From Zeugodacus cucurbitae (lineage: Eukaryota > Arthropoda > Insecta > Diptera > Tephritidae): a stretch of DNA of 64,000 nt. The DNA is taken from assembly GCF_028554725.1 (NCBI RefSeq), contig NC_071667.1:9531501-9595500 (forward strand), in the 5' to 3' direction. A program made the position numbers and the translations under genes. This document shows, in pieces, positions 1 through 10,160 of the stretch. Numbering within the stretch: the stretch's first letter is position 1; each line of letters begins with the position of its first letter. A model generated the notes under the pieces. That model was not told the origin of the DNA and ran no database searches. It saw only the letters and a list, made by a program, of their open reading frames with translations.

Positions 1-1330
1 AATATATGTACATTTTTTATAAGAGAGACTACTATTAAGATTACTGTATTCAACAGTTTGATGGAGAGAATGGCCCAAGACGCAGCATTTTCTACAATGG
101 GTCTGGGTTTTTTAGCGCGTACACCCAGTTATTATAAATCGCTGCGTTTTATGCGAAATTTTATGGATAAGGTAATTAATAAATTTAGTTATCTTCATCC
201 ATTGATATTAAATAATAACACGTAATTCTTTTAGTTAATAAAAGAGCGTACGAACAACAATAATACGCCTAAAATTGAAGAATGGCAGTATGATGAGGAA
301 AAAATGAGCTCCTTTTTAGACATTGCACTCAATTATTGCGATAATGGAAAATTTGACAAGGAAGATGTCATCATGGAATCCATAAGCTTGATTGGCGCGG
401 TAAATGAATAATGACCCAAAAACTACACAAGAAATTTTAATTCATTAACATTTCGAGTTTTCAATTTTTGCGCTTCACTTCAAAACTAATATTGAACTTT
501 TAGAAATCATTCTTTAAAATCATTTACGTATAATGACAAAACAAAATCAATAACAAAACAATTTAAATTTCTAAAAAAAAAAACTTTTATATAGTCAAAC
601 ACTAGCTAAGATTTGATTTCACTTATACACAAAAATTAATAATCATTAAAATATTTCTTACACTAAATTATATTTTTTAGTCATTCGAGACTGTTGCCAC
701 CGCAATTTATTCAGGCTTGGTAATGTTGTCTATGCATCCGGAAGTACAAGAAAAACTTTTTCAAGAAATCCACTCGATATGGCCAGAAAAGGATATATAC
801 GTTACTTATGATCATCTGAAAGACTTACCCTACTTAGATATGGTGATAGCGGAAACACTACGACTTATGCCATCTATACCAATTGTCGGACGTCAAACTA
901 TACATCAAACAAAATTAACATCAGAAATAATCTTGCCGCCAAAAATGCAAGTGATAGTGCCGATATTCAGTTTGCATCGTTCAAAAAATTGGTGGGGACC
1001 AGAAGCACACCTCTTCAATCCTGATAATTTTCTGCCGGAAAATATAGTCAAACGAAATCCATATGTGTATATGCCGTTTTCAAAAGGCGCCAGAAATTGC
1101 ATTGGTAAGTAAAATTATAAATAAAAATAAAAATATTTTAATTATGTATTATTGTTTTTACTTTAGGCTGGCGTTATGCAGAGATCGCAGTAAGGGTTTT
1201 GCTTTTAGTGTTTGTTCGAAATTTCAAATTCTCAACCTCATTCAAATATGAAGACCTGCACTTCGTCGATCACATAAGTTTGTGGTATGACGTGGAACCA
1301 AATTTAAGAGTAGAATTGAGAAATATATAA
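1..1330 (+). CDS. Cytochrome P450, CYP4 clan (CYP313-like), 5' end missing
   Basis: Haem-thiolate monooxygenase of the endoplasmic reticulum; the substrate is unknown. The frame is already open at base 1, so the gene starts outside the window. Exons: 1-171, 235-399, 681-1104, 1167-1330 (TAA), with GT/AG introns of 63, 281 and 62 bp. Visible P450 signatures are an I-helix segment reading SFETVATA just after the second intron, the K-helix ETLR, a PERF-type FNPDNF, and the haem loop PFSKGARNCIG, whose Cys is the iron ligand. The last intron splits the Gly codon right after that Cys-Ile. The C-terminus ends RVELRNI. No frameshift or premature stop is seen, so it looks functional. The family is sure; the CYP313 subfamily is a guess from overall resemblance. 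Confidence 0.88.
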
Positions 1331-2209
1331 CTCATTTTCTGATTTTTCGTGGAAATAGAAATGTTAAACATTTATAAACCAAAATTTTAAACGAATAAGT
1401 ACTTTTTAATTTCTATGAATTTATTTATTTATGTATATACACTTTTTACCCATTTTAATACCCTTTTCGAATAAAAAATGTTACCGGTATATGTAAGATA
1501 ACAACATGCAAGTACTCATAACTATTTATATTATTTGTGTTTTTTAAAAAGCGAAAATAAAATATGTGTGCAAGTATTAGATTTTGTTGTGTTCTTTTAT
1601 ATCAATGATTAGGTGCGAATAATAAATAATTTAGAAAATGAATTACCGATTTATAACATTTAATTTGAGCTATATATGTTTCCCATAATGAAATTTTATC
1701 ATGAAACATTAAAATACAAAGTATAATACATATACTGACTCACGATAGTCGGGTTTACGCAACCGGAACAGATTTGGATTTTTTATTCGCCCAAGAGCTG
1801 ACAACACGGCATTCCCAAAATTATTTGAATAATGTTTTCTGCAGCTAAAACAACAGTACAACACATGTATATTCATATAGATAGATATGTATATTAAAAA
1901 TATGTTATCATTTTGCAAATCACTCAACTGTTTACGCGAATTGTAAAATACCTTATTACAATAATCAGAATTTGTGAATAAGAATTCTAGGAATTTATTG
2001 TTTTATAAATTTTAATTAATAAAAGCGGATTAAAGGGAGTATTTATCCAGTTTATAATACATGAATACACAATACTGCAGTGTAAACAATTGATTATTAT
2101 TTGATTAATTATTGGAATTAAAATTTACGAAAATCTTTATAGCTACATAAAATTATATTGTCAATTGAGCAGCATTTCATACAATTTTTTAGAACCAGCT
2201 AACCAGCAT
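1331..2209. other. Intergenic AT-rich DNA
   Basis: About 0.9 kb between the P450 stop and the next candidate ORF. AATAAA-type polyadenylation hexamers near 1468 and 1556 fit the P450 3' end. No gene is recognised on either strand. Confidence 0.5.
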
Positions 2210-2308
2210 ATGGAACAAAAACAAGAATCAGTAGAAAATCGACAAAATTCAGTTAAGTATTTTAAAATTATTTTTTTGTTTATCCTTTTTGTTTCGTTTT
2301 TAAATTGA
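2210..2308 (+). CDS. Possible short ORF with a hydrophobic C-terminal half
   Basis: An ATG-initiated 32-codon ORF upstream of RpL32. The first 16 residues are polar and charged (MEQKQESVENRQNSVK); the rest is a run of Ile, Phe, Leu and Val that could span a membrane. A GT-rich site (CAGTTAAGTAT) lies after codon 13, so this may instead be a first exon that splices onward. It is not recognised. In AT-rich DNA such an ORF can arise by chance. Confidence 0.15.
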   Translation: MEQKQESVENRQNSVKYFKIIFLFILFVSFLN

Positions 2309-2454
2309 TATGTAAAAAGCAGATTCACCATTTCAAATTATCTAGTTCGCTAGTTCATACTAGAACCGGAAATGAGTTTTATGTTTGACTTGTGCACACT
2401 ATTGACTGACATCAAATGTCAGATTACGATTCACTCAATAGCGGCCAACTTCAA

Positions 2455-2483
2455 GTTTCTTTCTTTTTGACGTGCTCTTTCAG
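2455..2483 (+). promoter_or_regulatory. Pyrimidine-rich TCT/TOP-type initiator of RpL32
   Basis: Pyrimidine runs TTTCTTTCTTTTTGACG and GCTCTTTCAG lie about 250 bp before the RpL32 ATG. Fly ribosomal protein genes start transcription in such tracts (TCT initiator, 5' TOP mRNA). A GTGTGTAA donor-like site follows at once and an acceptor-like TTCATAG lies just before the ATG, so a short non-coding first exon is likely. The exact start is inferred, not shown. Confidence 0.4.
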
Positions 2484-2725
2484 AAAAATCGGTGTGTAAT
2501 TTCTAAAATAATCAGAAAATATTTTTAACATCATTTAACTTTATAATAATTAATGTTCAATTATAAGCAATTATATTACGAATAATGTAGTGTGTGCTTA
2601 AATATGTAGGCATCTTGACTGATTTATGTTGAGATGGAAAAAATTTGTTGACAATTGAATGTTGGTTTCGATTTGGTGATAAATGCTAATAAGAGCAATT
2701 TATATCTTATATTCATAGTGTAAAG

Positions 2726-3192
2726 ATGACGATCCGCCCCGCATACAGGCCAAAAATTGTGAAGAAGCGCACCAAGCACTTCATCCGCCATCAGTCGGAT
2801 CGCTATGCCAAGCTTTCGGTAAAATTTTTGAAATAATATGTATGTTTTCAATTTAATACAACATTTGCTTATTCCTCCAGCACAAATGGCGTAAACCAAA
2901 AGGTATTGACAACAGAGTACGTCGTCGTTTCAAGGGTCAGTACTTGATGCCTAACATTGGTTATGGTTCCAACAAACGCACCCGTCATATGCTACCAACA
3001 GGCTTCAAGAAATTCTTGGTCCACAATGTCCGTGAATTGGAAGTGCTGTTAATGCAAAATCGTGAATACTGCGGTGAAATCGCTCACGGCGTTTCATCCA
3101 AAAAGCGGAAGGAAATTGTTGAGCGCGCCAAGCAGCTGTCGATTCGTCTAACCAACCCCAACAGTCGCTTGCGATCACAGGAGAACGAATAG
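2726..3192 (+). CDS. RpL32: 60S ribosomal protein L32 (rp49)
   Basis: Structural protein of the large cytoplasmic ribosomal subunit (eL32). Two coding exons, 2726-2818 (31 codons) and 2881-3192, flank a 62-bp GT/AG intron placed after KLS. The product is 134 aa, the usual fly length, starting MTIRPAYRPKIVKKRTKHF and ending RLRSQENE. The start is the first ATG in frame, followed by the strongly conserved N-terminus. The body is highly basic and carries the conserved core around GSNKRTRHMLPTGFKKF. No defects. It converges with the Serendipity-delta-like gene, with 567 bp between the two stops. In Drosophila rp49 also lies in the Serendipity region, so this is conserved microsynteny. Confidence 0.98.
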
Positions 3193-3759
3193 ACCTAAGT
3201 TTGTGGTTGTTCTTTTTTATTTTCACCAACAACTTAAATATAAAATCTGAAAACTAAGTAAAGTTGAGTGAGAATTCATATTACTACAATATACGTCTAA
3301 TCTATGGGTACGAAACAGCTCCAATTCCATATTTCATTGGACATTACTAGTGTGAGGAGGTTTTTCTTATATTGGTGATTGATCAAGTGATAGTTCAAAA
3401 TGGTAGACAAAACATATAAGAAAATATAAAGATGTGAGAAAAACAGGATAAATTGTATAAGTGCGATTCGTTTTGGGAAGTTTTAATGTTCGATCATTTA
3501 AATTTCGTGAATTGTTCATTAAAAAAGCATTCGTGAAATATTAAATTATTCATTTTAATCTGTCAACCACATCCAGTAAATTGTTATTCTTGTAATAATA
3601 TATGAGTAAAAATGCAAATGTAGAGTAGGTCATAGTTTATTTAACGAAGGTTAAATATTTTCCCCAACCCATAATCGAAGTATTAATATTACATTATTGT
3701 TAGAAATAGAAATTCTTTATTAACATTTCGTTCTTTATAAAAAATATTAAGCACGAGAA

Positions 3760-5063
3760 TTACTGGTTGTTATCGTCGCCTAAAATAACATCATGATCGC
3801 TTTCCAAATGTTTCTCCAAATATTCTTTATTTTCAAATGATCGACTGCAAATTACGCACCTAAACTCTTTATGGGGAGATGTTGTTTCAAACTTTGAAAT
3901 TAGAGTAGATACTGCTTCCTTTGTTTCGTTTAGCTCCTGCTCGTCTAATAGCTGGGCTACTTTTGAGCGTGTAGATGGTAGTTCAATATTATGTGACTTC
4001 ATATGCATTTTTAGCGTGTAACGTTCGGTGAAGGACTTTGAGCAGTGTGTGCAATGATGTCTTGGTCTATTTTCTTGGTGAATTAGCATATGATGGTTAT
4101 ATGTTTTTCTCGACCTAAACGACTGGTTACATATACTGCATATAAGAGGGTTTTCCTCGGCTTCATGACGCATGCGATGATTATAAAGCATATTATCCAA
4201 AGAAAACCGCTCCCCACATTTTTCACATTGATATTCCTTTTTATCCCAATGTTTACGCATGTGACGTAATGTATTCACTGGTCTAGTGAAACGTTTATCG
4301 CAGTAACGACACTCAAACTCCGTCTTTCCTTCATGCAAATTCATATGTAATTCCAAATATTCTTGATCTCTACGTATTACGCCACATACGGGACAAATAA
4401 ACTGTTTTATGTCATGAGCTGAGTTTATGTGCCTTTGTAGTTCGGATTTCGACTTAAAAATTAATCCACAAACAACACATTCTTGATTCTTCTCTCCAAA
4501 ATGTTTATCACCGTTCCATTCCTCCTCCTCCACATTAAACTCTTTGTCACTATGCATACTGTCATCATCATGGATAGTACTTTCTACGCTTTCTTCATTA
4601 CCAACGATTTCTATAAACTCTTCTTTGGCTTCCAAATCAGGTTCAAATCCGTCTTCTACCTGACCATCGTCTTCAACGATCATTGCTTCGGCAATCGACT
4701 CATCATAATCGGTTTGTTCTAACTTAAGTTCACCAGACAAAACCGAGCGTAGCCTTTCAGTTAAACGTTTTTGAAATGAAAGCAGATTAACCATTAAATT
4801 ATCATATTCGGCCAATTCATCGCAACATTCCAAGCAAATGCTTGCAACTCCTTGAAACACCAGATTGGTTTTGATACAATTAGCCAGGTGTTGTAATACA
4901 ATTTGAACAGGTTTTCCTGATGCCGGCACTTTGCATGTTTCAATATTTTGGAATGTTTGGTTTGAGTGTTTGTCTGATTTACCACACAAGAAGCAATACT
5001 CGCTTGTTAATTCTCGAATGGTGCTTGTCGTGTCGGTAAAGTCGAGTTCCGCCTTGTGTTTTG
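3760..5063 (-). CDS. Sry-delta: Serendipity-delta-like ZAD C2H2 zinc-finger protein (main exon)
   Basis: Nuclear DNA-binding transcription factor. The N-terminal zinc-finger-associated domain (ZAD) uses CFLCGKS near the start and a second pair in CLECCDEL; ZADs mediate dimerisation. An acidic linker follows (about residues 110-165 of this exon). Seven C2H2 fingers come next: CVVCGLIF, CPVCGVIR, CRYCDKRF, CEKCGERF, CSICNQSF, CTHCSKSF and CVICSRSF. The finger array and linkers closely match Drosophila Sry-delta (shared stretches such as EEYLELHMNLHEGKTE, differing here at one residue). There is no in-frame ATG before the ZAD. The frame runs up to an acceptor-like TTCCAG at 5064-5069, so a short first coding exon is expected upstream. 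A candidate ATG at about 5196 with a weak donor would supply 14 residues, but this is unproven. BED ORF and paralogues follow upstream. Confidence 0.9.
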
Positions 5064-5493
5064 CTGGAAATGTGAAATTTGAATATGATTAATGCGTATG
5101 TTTAACAATAAGTTGCGTATTTGATTATTTTAATATAAAACATTTGTAGGAAAACTTTGTTTGTTATTTGGAATTCGATAGCCGCCAATTTTAATCATAC
5201 ATTCAGTTCTATGTCGGTGTACATATATCAATTGATGTAAACAATGATGAAATGGATGAGTTTTTTGAAGTGTAATTTAATTTATTATCGAAATATGATT
5301 CAAATATCTTAAACAAATTATGAAATAGTCTTATATTGCAACTGAAAAAAGAATAAGTGAAGTGATAAGACCGGTTAAATTTACCATTACAAAAATTATG
5401 GAAGTCGATTTCGACCTTTATCGATTGGGGTAAAGGCGACACATGAATTAACCACCGAAAAGTGGGGTTAGGGATGGTTAGTCGATATCCGAT
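5064..5493. other. Intergenic; probable 5' region of the Serendipity-delta-like gene
   Basis: AT-rich. It should contain the first exon and promoter of the minus-strand Sry-delta-like gene. CGATA-type motifs (ATTCGATAGCC near 5173, AGTCGATATCC near 5482) are present. Nothing else is recognised. Confidence 0.4.
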
Positions 5494-5757
5494 TTATAAG
5501 CTATATTCTCTTTTATTTCCAATTTTAAGATCGACTACTTCTTTAAGTGATGGGCAAATACCATAAAACGTATAGTGAACTTGATAACATTTCGGACAAA
5601 TAACTTTACCAGTATCTATTCCGTGCATAGCTCTCAGATGAAACGAAAGTGTCGTCGTACTTTTGTTATATTTTAACAATTTATTACACTCTTTGCACTT
5701 CACTCTTCTTCCTTCGTCAACTTTGACAAAATGTTGCCAAACTGCACTCACTCGCAT
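5494..5757 (-). CDS. Small BED-type zinc-finger protein
   Basis: An 87-codon ORF with a genuine ATG (MRVSAVWQHF) and a TAA stop. Residues 1-46 form a BED finger: conserved aromatic VWQHF, then CKEC, then FHLRAMH as the His pair. The remaining 40 residues include ICPKC and YGICPSLKE and match nothing I know. BED fingers occur in hAT transposases and in host chromatin proteins derived from them. At this length it could be a domesticated finger, the first exon of a longer gene, or a transposase remnant. No hAT catalytic or dimerisation region lies nearby, and the frame is intact. It is divergent with the next zinc-finger gene (835 bp between start codons). Confidence 0.5.
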   Translation of the reverse strand: MRVSAVWQHFVKVDEGRRVKCKECNKLLKYNKSTTTLSFHLRAMHGIDTGKVICPKCYQVHYTFYGICPSLKEVVDLKIGNKREYSL

Positions 5758-6365
5758 TATTTAATTTTAAAAGGAGATTAAATGATTTATTCGCAGATTT
5801 TACAAGTTATTCTGAAATAAAATTACAAAAGGTACCATACTAAATGTAAATAACTAAATGGTCGACCATCGCTGGCGGTAACGGAATGAATGGGATTTAT
5901 GAAACAAAGAATGGTACTTCAGTGATGGAATAATGTCGAAAAATCACATCGCTTAAATTAACGTAGATTGTTTAAATGGTAGTGGATAGCGTTTGCTATC
6001 GTTGGTGTGGGACAAATTAATCCTTAAATAAAATACTATTTAATTAATTTTTAATCGAACATATTATGTATAATAATTTTTAATAATTTGCAATTTTTTC
6101 ACTAATGGCCATTAGACCAGGCAGGCAGTAGTTATCAATTACCTTTAAGGGAACATAGAAAGAAATAGAATAAAAAAGAAATATTTCTACACTCTAAAAA
6201 TCAATTATTTCCTGACGAGGGATATTGACTAAAAATATATTTCTATTAAGCTTTTATATTGTTTAATTTCAAATTAGTTTAGTACCCATGAACTCATTCA
6301 AATTGCATTTATTCTCATTTGAATTAAAATGGCAGCATTGTTTATGGAAGACTCCATACCTCTCA

Positions 6366-6404
6366 TCGATAATTTTGTAGTATGCTTAATATCGATATTC
6401 GATA
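6366..6404. promoter_or_regulatory. DRE/BEAF-type CGATA cluster
   Basis: CATCGATAA at about 6365, a perfect TATCGATA at 6390-6397 and TTCGATAAA just after it lie within 40 bp, about 190-230 bp upstream of the ATG at 6592. TATCGATA is the DREF recognition element, and paired CGATA motifs bind BEAF-32 at fly housekeeping promoters and boundaries. The motifs are seen; the function is inferred. Confidence 0.4.
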
Positions 6405-6591
6405 AATTGTAATATGTGATCAACTAATTTGTTAGTGTTTAATGCACAGCACTTACATATTTGTTTTGAAAAGCATACATTTTAACAAATTTGACTTTTG
6501 AATAATTAAATCCAACTTATAAACATTAACAAATACATACATATTTTCTTGAATGTGCTAACTTATTTGGTATCTGCAAAAACAAATAAGT

Positions 6592-7791
6592 ATGCGTTGT
6601 CTTCTTTGCGGAGTATTGCTGAATGAATGTGACGAACTGAAAGACATCAATGAAAAGTCTCCCTTTTCTAAAAAGTCGTTTCTTTCTATTGTAAAATATT
6701 TAGCAAAAACAGCTAAACCACCCGGTGTAGTAACATGGACTAACCAATTCAACGAATGTTATATCTGTCAAACTTGTTGCTTTGATATTTTAAAATACGA
6801 CGAGTATATGGTCAAATTGTTGGAAGTGCAAAAGCGTATTATTTCATATCTGCGAAATCCAGTGCTAAGCGAAGAGCTCATTGCAATACAAACATTGGAT
6901 GAATGCATTGATGAAAGCAATGTGAAAATAGAAGAATTTGAAATAGGTGTCGAACGTATTACCGAAGAGTGTTTTAGCGTTCTTGACAATAATAACAAGT
7001 CTTTTGTAGAAGAAAATGAAAATACCGAAACCATTGGCGATGGCGAAAATATCAAAGAATTTAATTATGCAGATGAAACAGAGTCGGATAAAGCTGAAGA
7101 CCCAACCGTTAGTCTCCGCAAGTACAATATTCCAGTTAAATGTGATATCTGCTGTAAAGTTTTCAAGAATAAAACACATCTGAATCGACATATGAACGTT
7201 GCGCATAAACCATCTAAACAAGTTTGGAAATGCGAAGTTTGCGGCATTACTGCAAAAGATGAAGAATATTTAGAATTACATAGAAATATCCATGAAGGAA
7301 GATCTGATTTAGAATGCCGGTTCTGTAACAAACGTTATTCTCGAAAGATTAATGTTATCAGACATATGCACAAACATTGGGATAAAAAGAATGTTCAATG
7401 TGAGAGATGTGGTTTGAGGTTCTCTGAGTTGCCAGTATACTATAATCACAAATTACAGCATGATGCTGAAGATGACCCGCTTATTTGCACAGTGTGTAAC
7501 CAATCGTTCAAAACACGACGTACATATAGAAACCACTTATGGGTACATCGGGACGATCGTCCACGTTATAGCTGTGAGATTTGTGGGAAGACTTTTGTTG
7601 AAAAATATACACTTAAAGTTCATCTAAGATGTCATAGTGATGGAGGAAAAAGAAAAAATAATATTTCAATAAACCAGGAAGAAAAAACCTTGGAATGTGT
7701 TATATGCGGCGATCAATTTTCTTCCAAGGATTTATACAATCAGCACATGGAAATTCAACACGATGTAATTTTGAATGCTGAGGACATTTAA
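6592..7791 (+). CDS. ZAD C2H2 zinc-finger protein, Serendipity-type paralogue
   Basis: Single-exon gene of 399 aa. It begins with a real ATG placed directly before the ZAD (MRCLLCG; second cysteine pair CYICQTCC). An acidic linker (about residues 100-170) leads to seven C2H2 fingers: CDICCKVF, CEVCGITA, CRFCNKRY, CERCGLRF, CTVCNQSF, CEICGKTF and CVICGDQF. The second finger is followed by HEGRSDLE, parallel to HEGKTEFE in the gene at 3760-5063. Finger order and spacing match that gene, so they are tandem paralogues; likely role is a sequence-specific nuclear transcription factor or architectural protein. It could correspond to Drosophila Sry-beta, but I cannot assign it. An AATAAA overlaps the stop region. 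Confidence 0.9.
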   Translation: MRCLLCGVLLNECDELKDINEKSPFSKKSFLSIVKYLAKTAKPPGVVTWTNQFNECYICQTCCFDILKYDEYMVKLLEVQKRIISYLRNPVLSEELIAIQTLDECIDESNVKIEEFEIGVERITEECFSVLDNNNKSFVEENENTETIGDGENIKEFNYADETESDKAEDPTVSLRKYNIPVKCDICCKVFKNKTHLNRHMNVAHKPSKQVWKCEVCGITAKDEEYLELHRNIHEGRSDLECRFCNKRYSRKINVIRHMHKHWDKKNVQCERCGLRFSELPVYYNHKLQHDAEDDPLICTVCNQSFKTRRTYRNHLWVHRDDRPRYSCEICGKTFVEKYTLKVHLRCHSDGGKRKNNISINQEEKTLECVICGDQFSSKDLYNQHMEIQHDVILNAEDI

Positions 7792-8292
7792 ATAAATACA
7801 CATCCAAACATTTAGATACGTATAGATATAATATATTTTTTATTTCGAATTCGATAAAATGTAAAGACAAATCAAAGTTTTCAATATAAAAAAAGTACTA
7901 TGTAACACATAATTTGTTAGTAACTCTGAATAATTTAATTTCTGATTTCTTATAATTAATTACAATTATAGCAAGCTTTACTACGACTTCGCTTGTATGT
8001 CCATAGCAAATGTTTCAGACTACTAATATGCATTATTTTTTTTTATATATTTAATAATTAACACTTGTTAATAATGGTCTTTGACGTTATATAAAATTTT
8101 CTGGTAAAATCATTTGGAATAATTAAATAGTTTCAATTTAAAAATAAAAAACAAGTACTACCGATGAAGAATACATACATATATATAAGTTTATTATTAA
8201 GCCTAAAAATACCAGATGAATGTAATACTAATCGATAATATTATAAGTAAAACATAATTATAATGGATTTGTTATTGAATTCTATGTATTGT
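7792..8292. other. Intergenic between convergent zinc-finger genes
   Basis: Very AT-rich 3' flanks shared by the convergent genes at 6592-7791 and 8293-9618. Polyadenylation-type hexamers are frequent. No gene seen. Confidence 0.5.
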
Positions 8293-9618
8293 TTAAAATG
8301 TACCCGCGTGAACATATTTAAGATGGTAGTCTAAATTTGCTTGTGCGTTGAACATTTGCCCACATATATGACAAGCTTTCTTCGTCTCTTCGTCTACCAC
8401 ATCAAATTCCGAAAAATTATTGATCGTTAAAGATTTGAGAATAACGTCGTGCTCTTTCTCCATGTGTTTATTTAGATGATCCTTTGCTGTAAATATCTGA
8501 TCACAGATCACACAATTGAATTTGTTATCATTGGTTTGTGCTTTCACAGGATCATATGTTGCTCCTTCATTCTCTGATGGGCTATTTTGTTGCTGTTCTT
8601 TTGATTGTGCTACGTCGCTTGAATTCATAGCTTCAGGGTGCGTACGTTTGTGGACTTTAAGTGTATATTTTTCGGTAAAGGTTTTAGTGCAATATTCACA
8701 TTTGTAACGTGGGCGATCCGCTCGATGTGTTATCATATGATGCCGGTATGTCCGTTTTGTTTTAAAAACTTGGGAGCAAATCTCACATTGAAGTGGTTGT
8801 TCTTCAGCTTCGTGTTGTAATTTATGATTGTACAACACGGTTGTTTGTGAAAAACACAGACCACACTTATCACATTGATACTTTTTGGAATTGAAATGTA
8901 CTTCCATGTGACGAATTGTGCTAATTTTTGTAGAGAATTCTTTTTCACAAAAGCGGCATTGGTTCTCATTTCGTCCATCATGAGTGTTCATATGTAGCAT
9001 TACGTAGTCTTCATTTCGATGACTGTAAGAACACAATTCACAACTAAATTTCTTATGTGCATGTGTTATATGTCTTTTCAATCCTGAATTTGTACGGAAT
9101 CGCATTGCACAGAAATCACATTTAATCACAGTCCCTCGATTTTTCCTACTTATACCAGATGGACTTCTTGAAATATTCTCGGATTTTTCTCCAATAGCAT
9201 CATCTATTGTTTGTGCAATTTCCGTGTCAGATATTAGAGCATCATCAAAAAAATGATCGTTGGTTAGTTCATCCAGCGCACTCATATCCGATTCAAATTC
9301 ATTATCAAAATCAGAATCAATTCCCAAAACTGCTTTTTCTATTAGATCAAGAAGAGCACGTTGCTTCTTTAAAGCTTTCATAAGATAAGTGTCGTATTCC
9401 ACTACATCAAAATGGCATGTTACACAAATAGATTCGTCATGACCAATATGTAGCTCAGAATTCGCGTGACGTGCCAAGTAAGATAAAACATCCCTAAAGG
9501 ATTTCTTCGAGGCGGGACATGTACTGCTATCAACGAGTTTCTGATTTTGAGGAGATGTGATTTTTCTCCGACATAAGAAACACTTTTTTTGACAAATTTC
9601 TGCATTCACAGTGTTCAT
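8293..9618 (-). CDS. ZAD C2H2 zinc-finger protein, Serendipity-type paralogue with eight fingers
   Basis: Single-exon gene of 441 aa with a genuine ATG (MNTVNAEICQKKCFLC). The ZAD uses CFLC and CVTCHFD. The acidic linker covers about residues 105-165. Seven fingers align with the two neighbouring paralogues: CDFCAMRF, CELCSYSH, CRFCEKEF, CDKCGLCF, CEICSQVF, CEYCTKTF and CVICDQIF. An additional eighth finger, CHICGQMFNAQANLDYH...H, closes the protein. The linker between fingers six and seven is long (about 45 residues) and rich in Ser, Gln and Asn. The DNA-contacting residues differ from the paralogues, so target specificity has probably diverged. It is head-to-head with the succinyl-CoA ligase gene, with 543 bp between the start codons. 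Confidence 0.9.
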   Translation of the reverse strand: MNTVNAEICQKKCFLCRRKITSPQNQKLVDSSTCPASKKSFRDVLSYLARHANSELHIGHDESICVTCHFDVVEYDTYLMKALKKQRALLDLIEKAVLGIDSDFDNEFESDMSALDELTNDHFFDDALISDTEIAQTIDDAIGEKSENISRSPSGISRKNRGTVIKCDFCAMRFRTNSGLKRHITHAHKKFSCELCSYSHRNEDYVMLHMNTHDGRNENQCRFCEKEFSTKISTIRHMEVHFNSKKYQCDKCGLCFSQTTVLYNHKLQHEAEEQPLQCEICSQVFKTKRTYRHHMITHRADRPRYKCEYCTKTFTEKYTLKVHKRTHPEAMNSSDVAQSKEQQQNSPSENEGATYDPVKAQTNDNKFNCVICDQIFTAKDHLNKHMEKEHDVILKSLTINNFSEFDVVDEETKKACHICGQMFNAQANLDYHLKYVHAGTF

Positions 9619-9770
9619 CCTTATTTGCTTTGAAAGCTAGATACTCCAATCAGCATAAATTTAATGTGTGTATAGAGAATTTTAATATAGCAGCTGTAAA
9701 AATATCAACAATCTTTGTGGTGTTCGTCATTGATGAGGGTTTATTTCTTATTGCATAATCGACTAAAGCT

Positions 9771-9778
9771 TATCGATA
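9771..9778. promoter_or_regulatory. TATCGATA (DRE) in a divergent promoter
   Basis: Perfect TATCGATA between the zinc-finger gene (ATG at 9618, minus) and the succinyl-CoA ligase gene (ATG at 10161, plus). This is the DREF-binding element common at fly housekeeping promoters. The position fits a shared bidirectional promoter; function is inferred. Confidence 0.45.
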
Positions 9779-10160
9779 GTAGTATAACTGAATAACTTTA
9801 AAAATTAAACAAGTCGTTACCATAAAATTATCTATAATTAATTTTACAATATAATATAATTGTTGTAATTGATTAATTAATTTTATAAAGATATATGTAA
9901 CAAATTACGAATTTGATAATTCTAATTAGGTCTGTGACAGTTTGTGACAGTTTGTTGTTTTTTTTTTTTCAGCACTTTCGTTTTGACATTGAATAGGTTT
10001 CTTCAACAGACGAGTCACTCGTTTTTCTCATATATTTGCTGTCGACAATTTTTGGTGGTGGGAATAAAATAAAGATTTATATATATTCTAAATAATTTAT
10101 AAACTTTTTATAAATACTTATAATTCTATTTTATTTTTATTATAGCCGGATTAAATAAAT

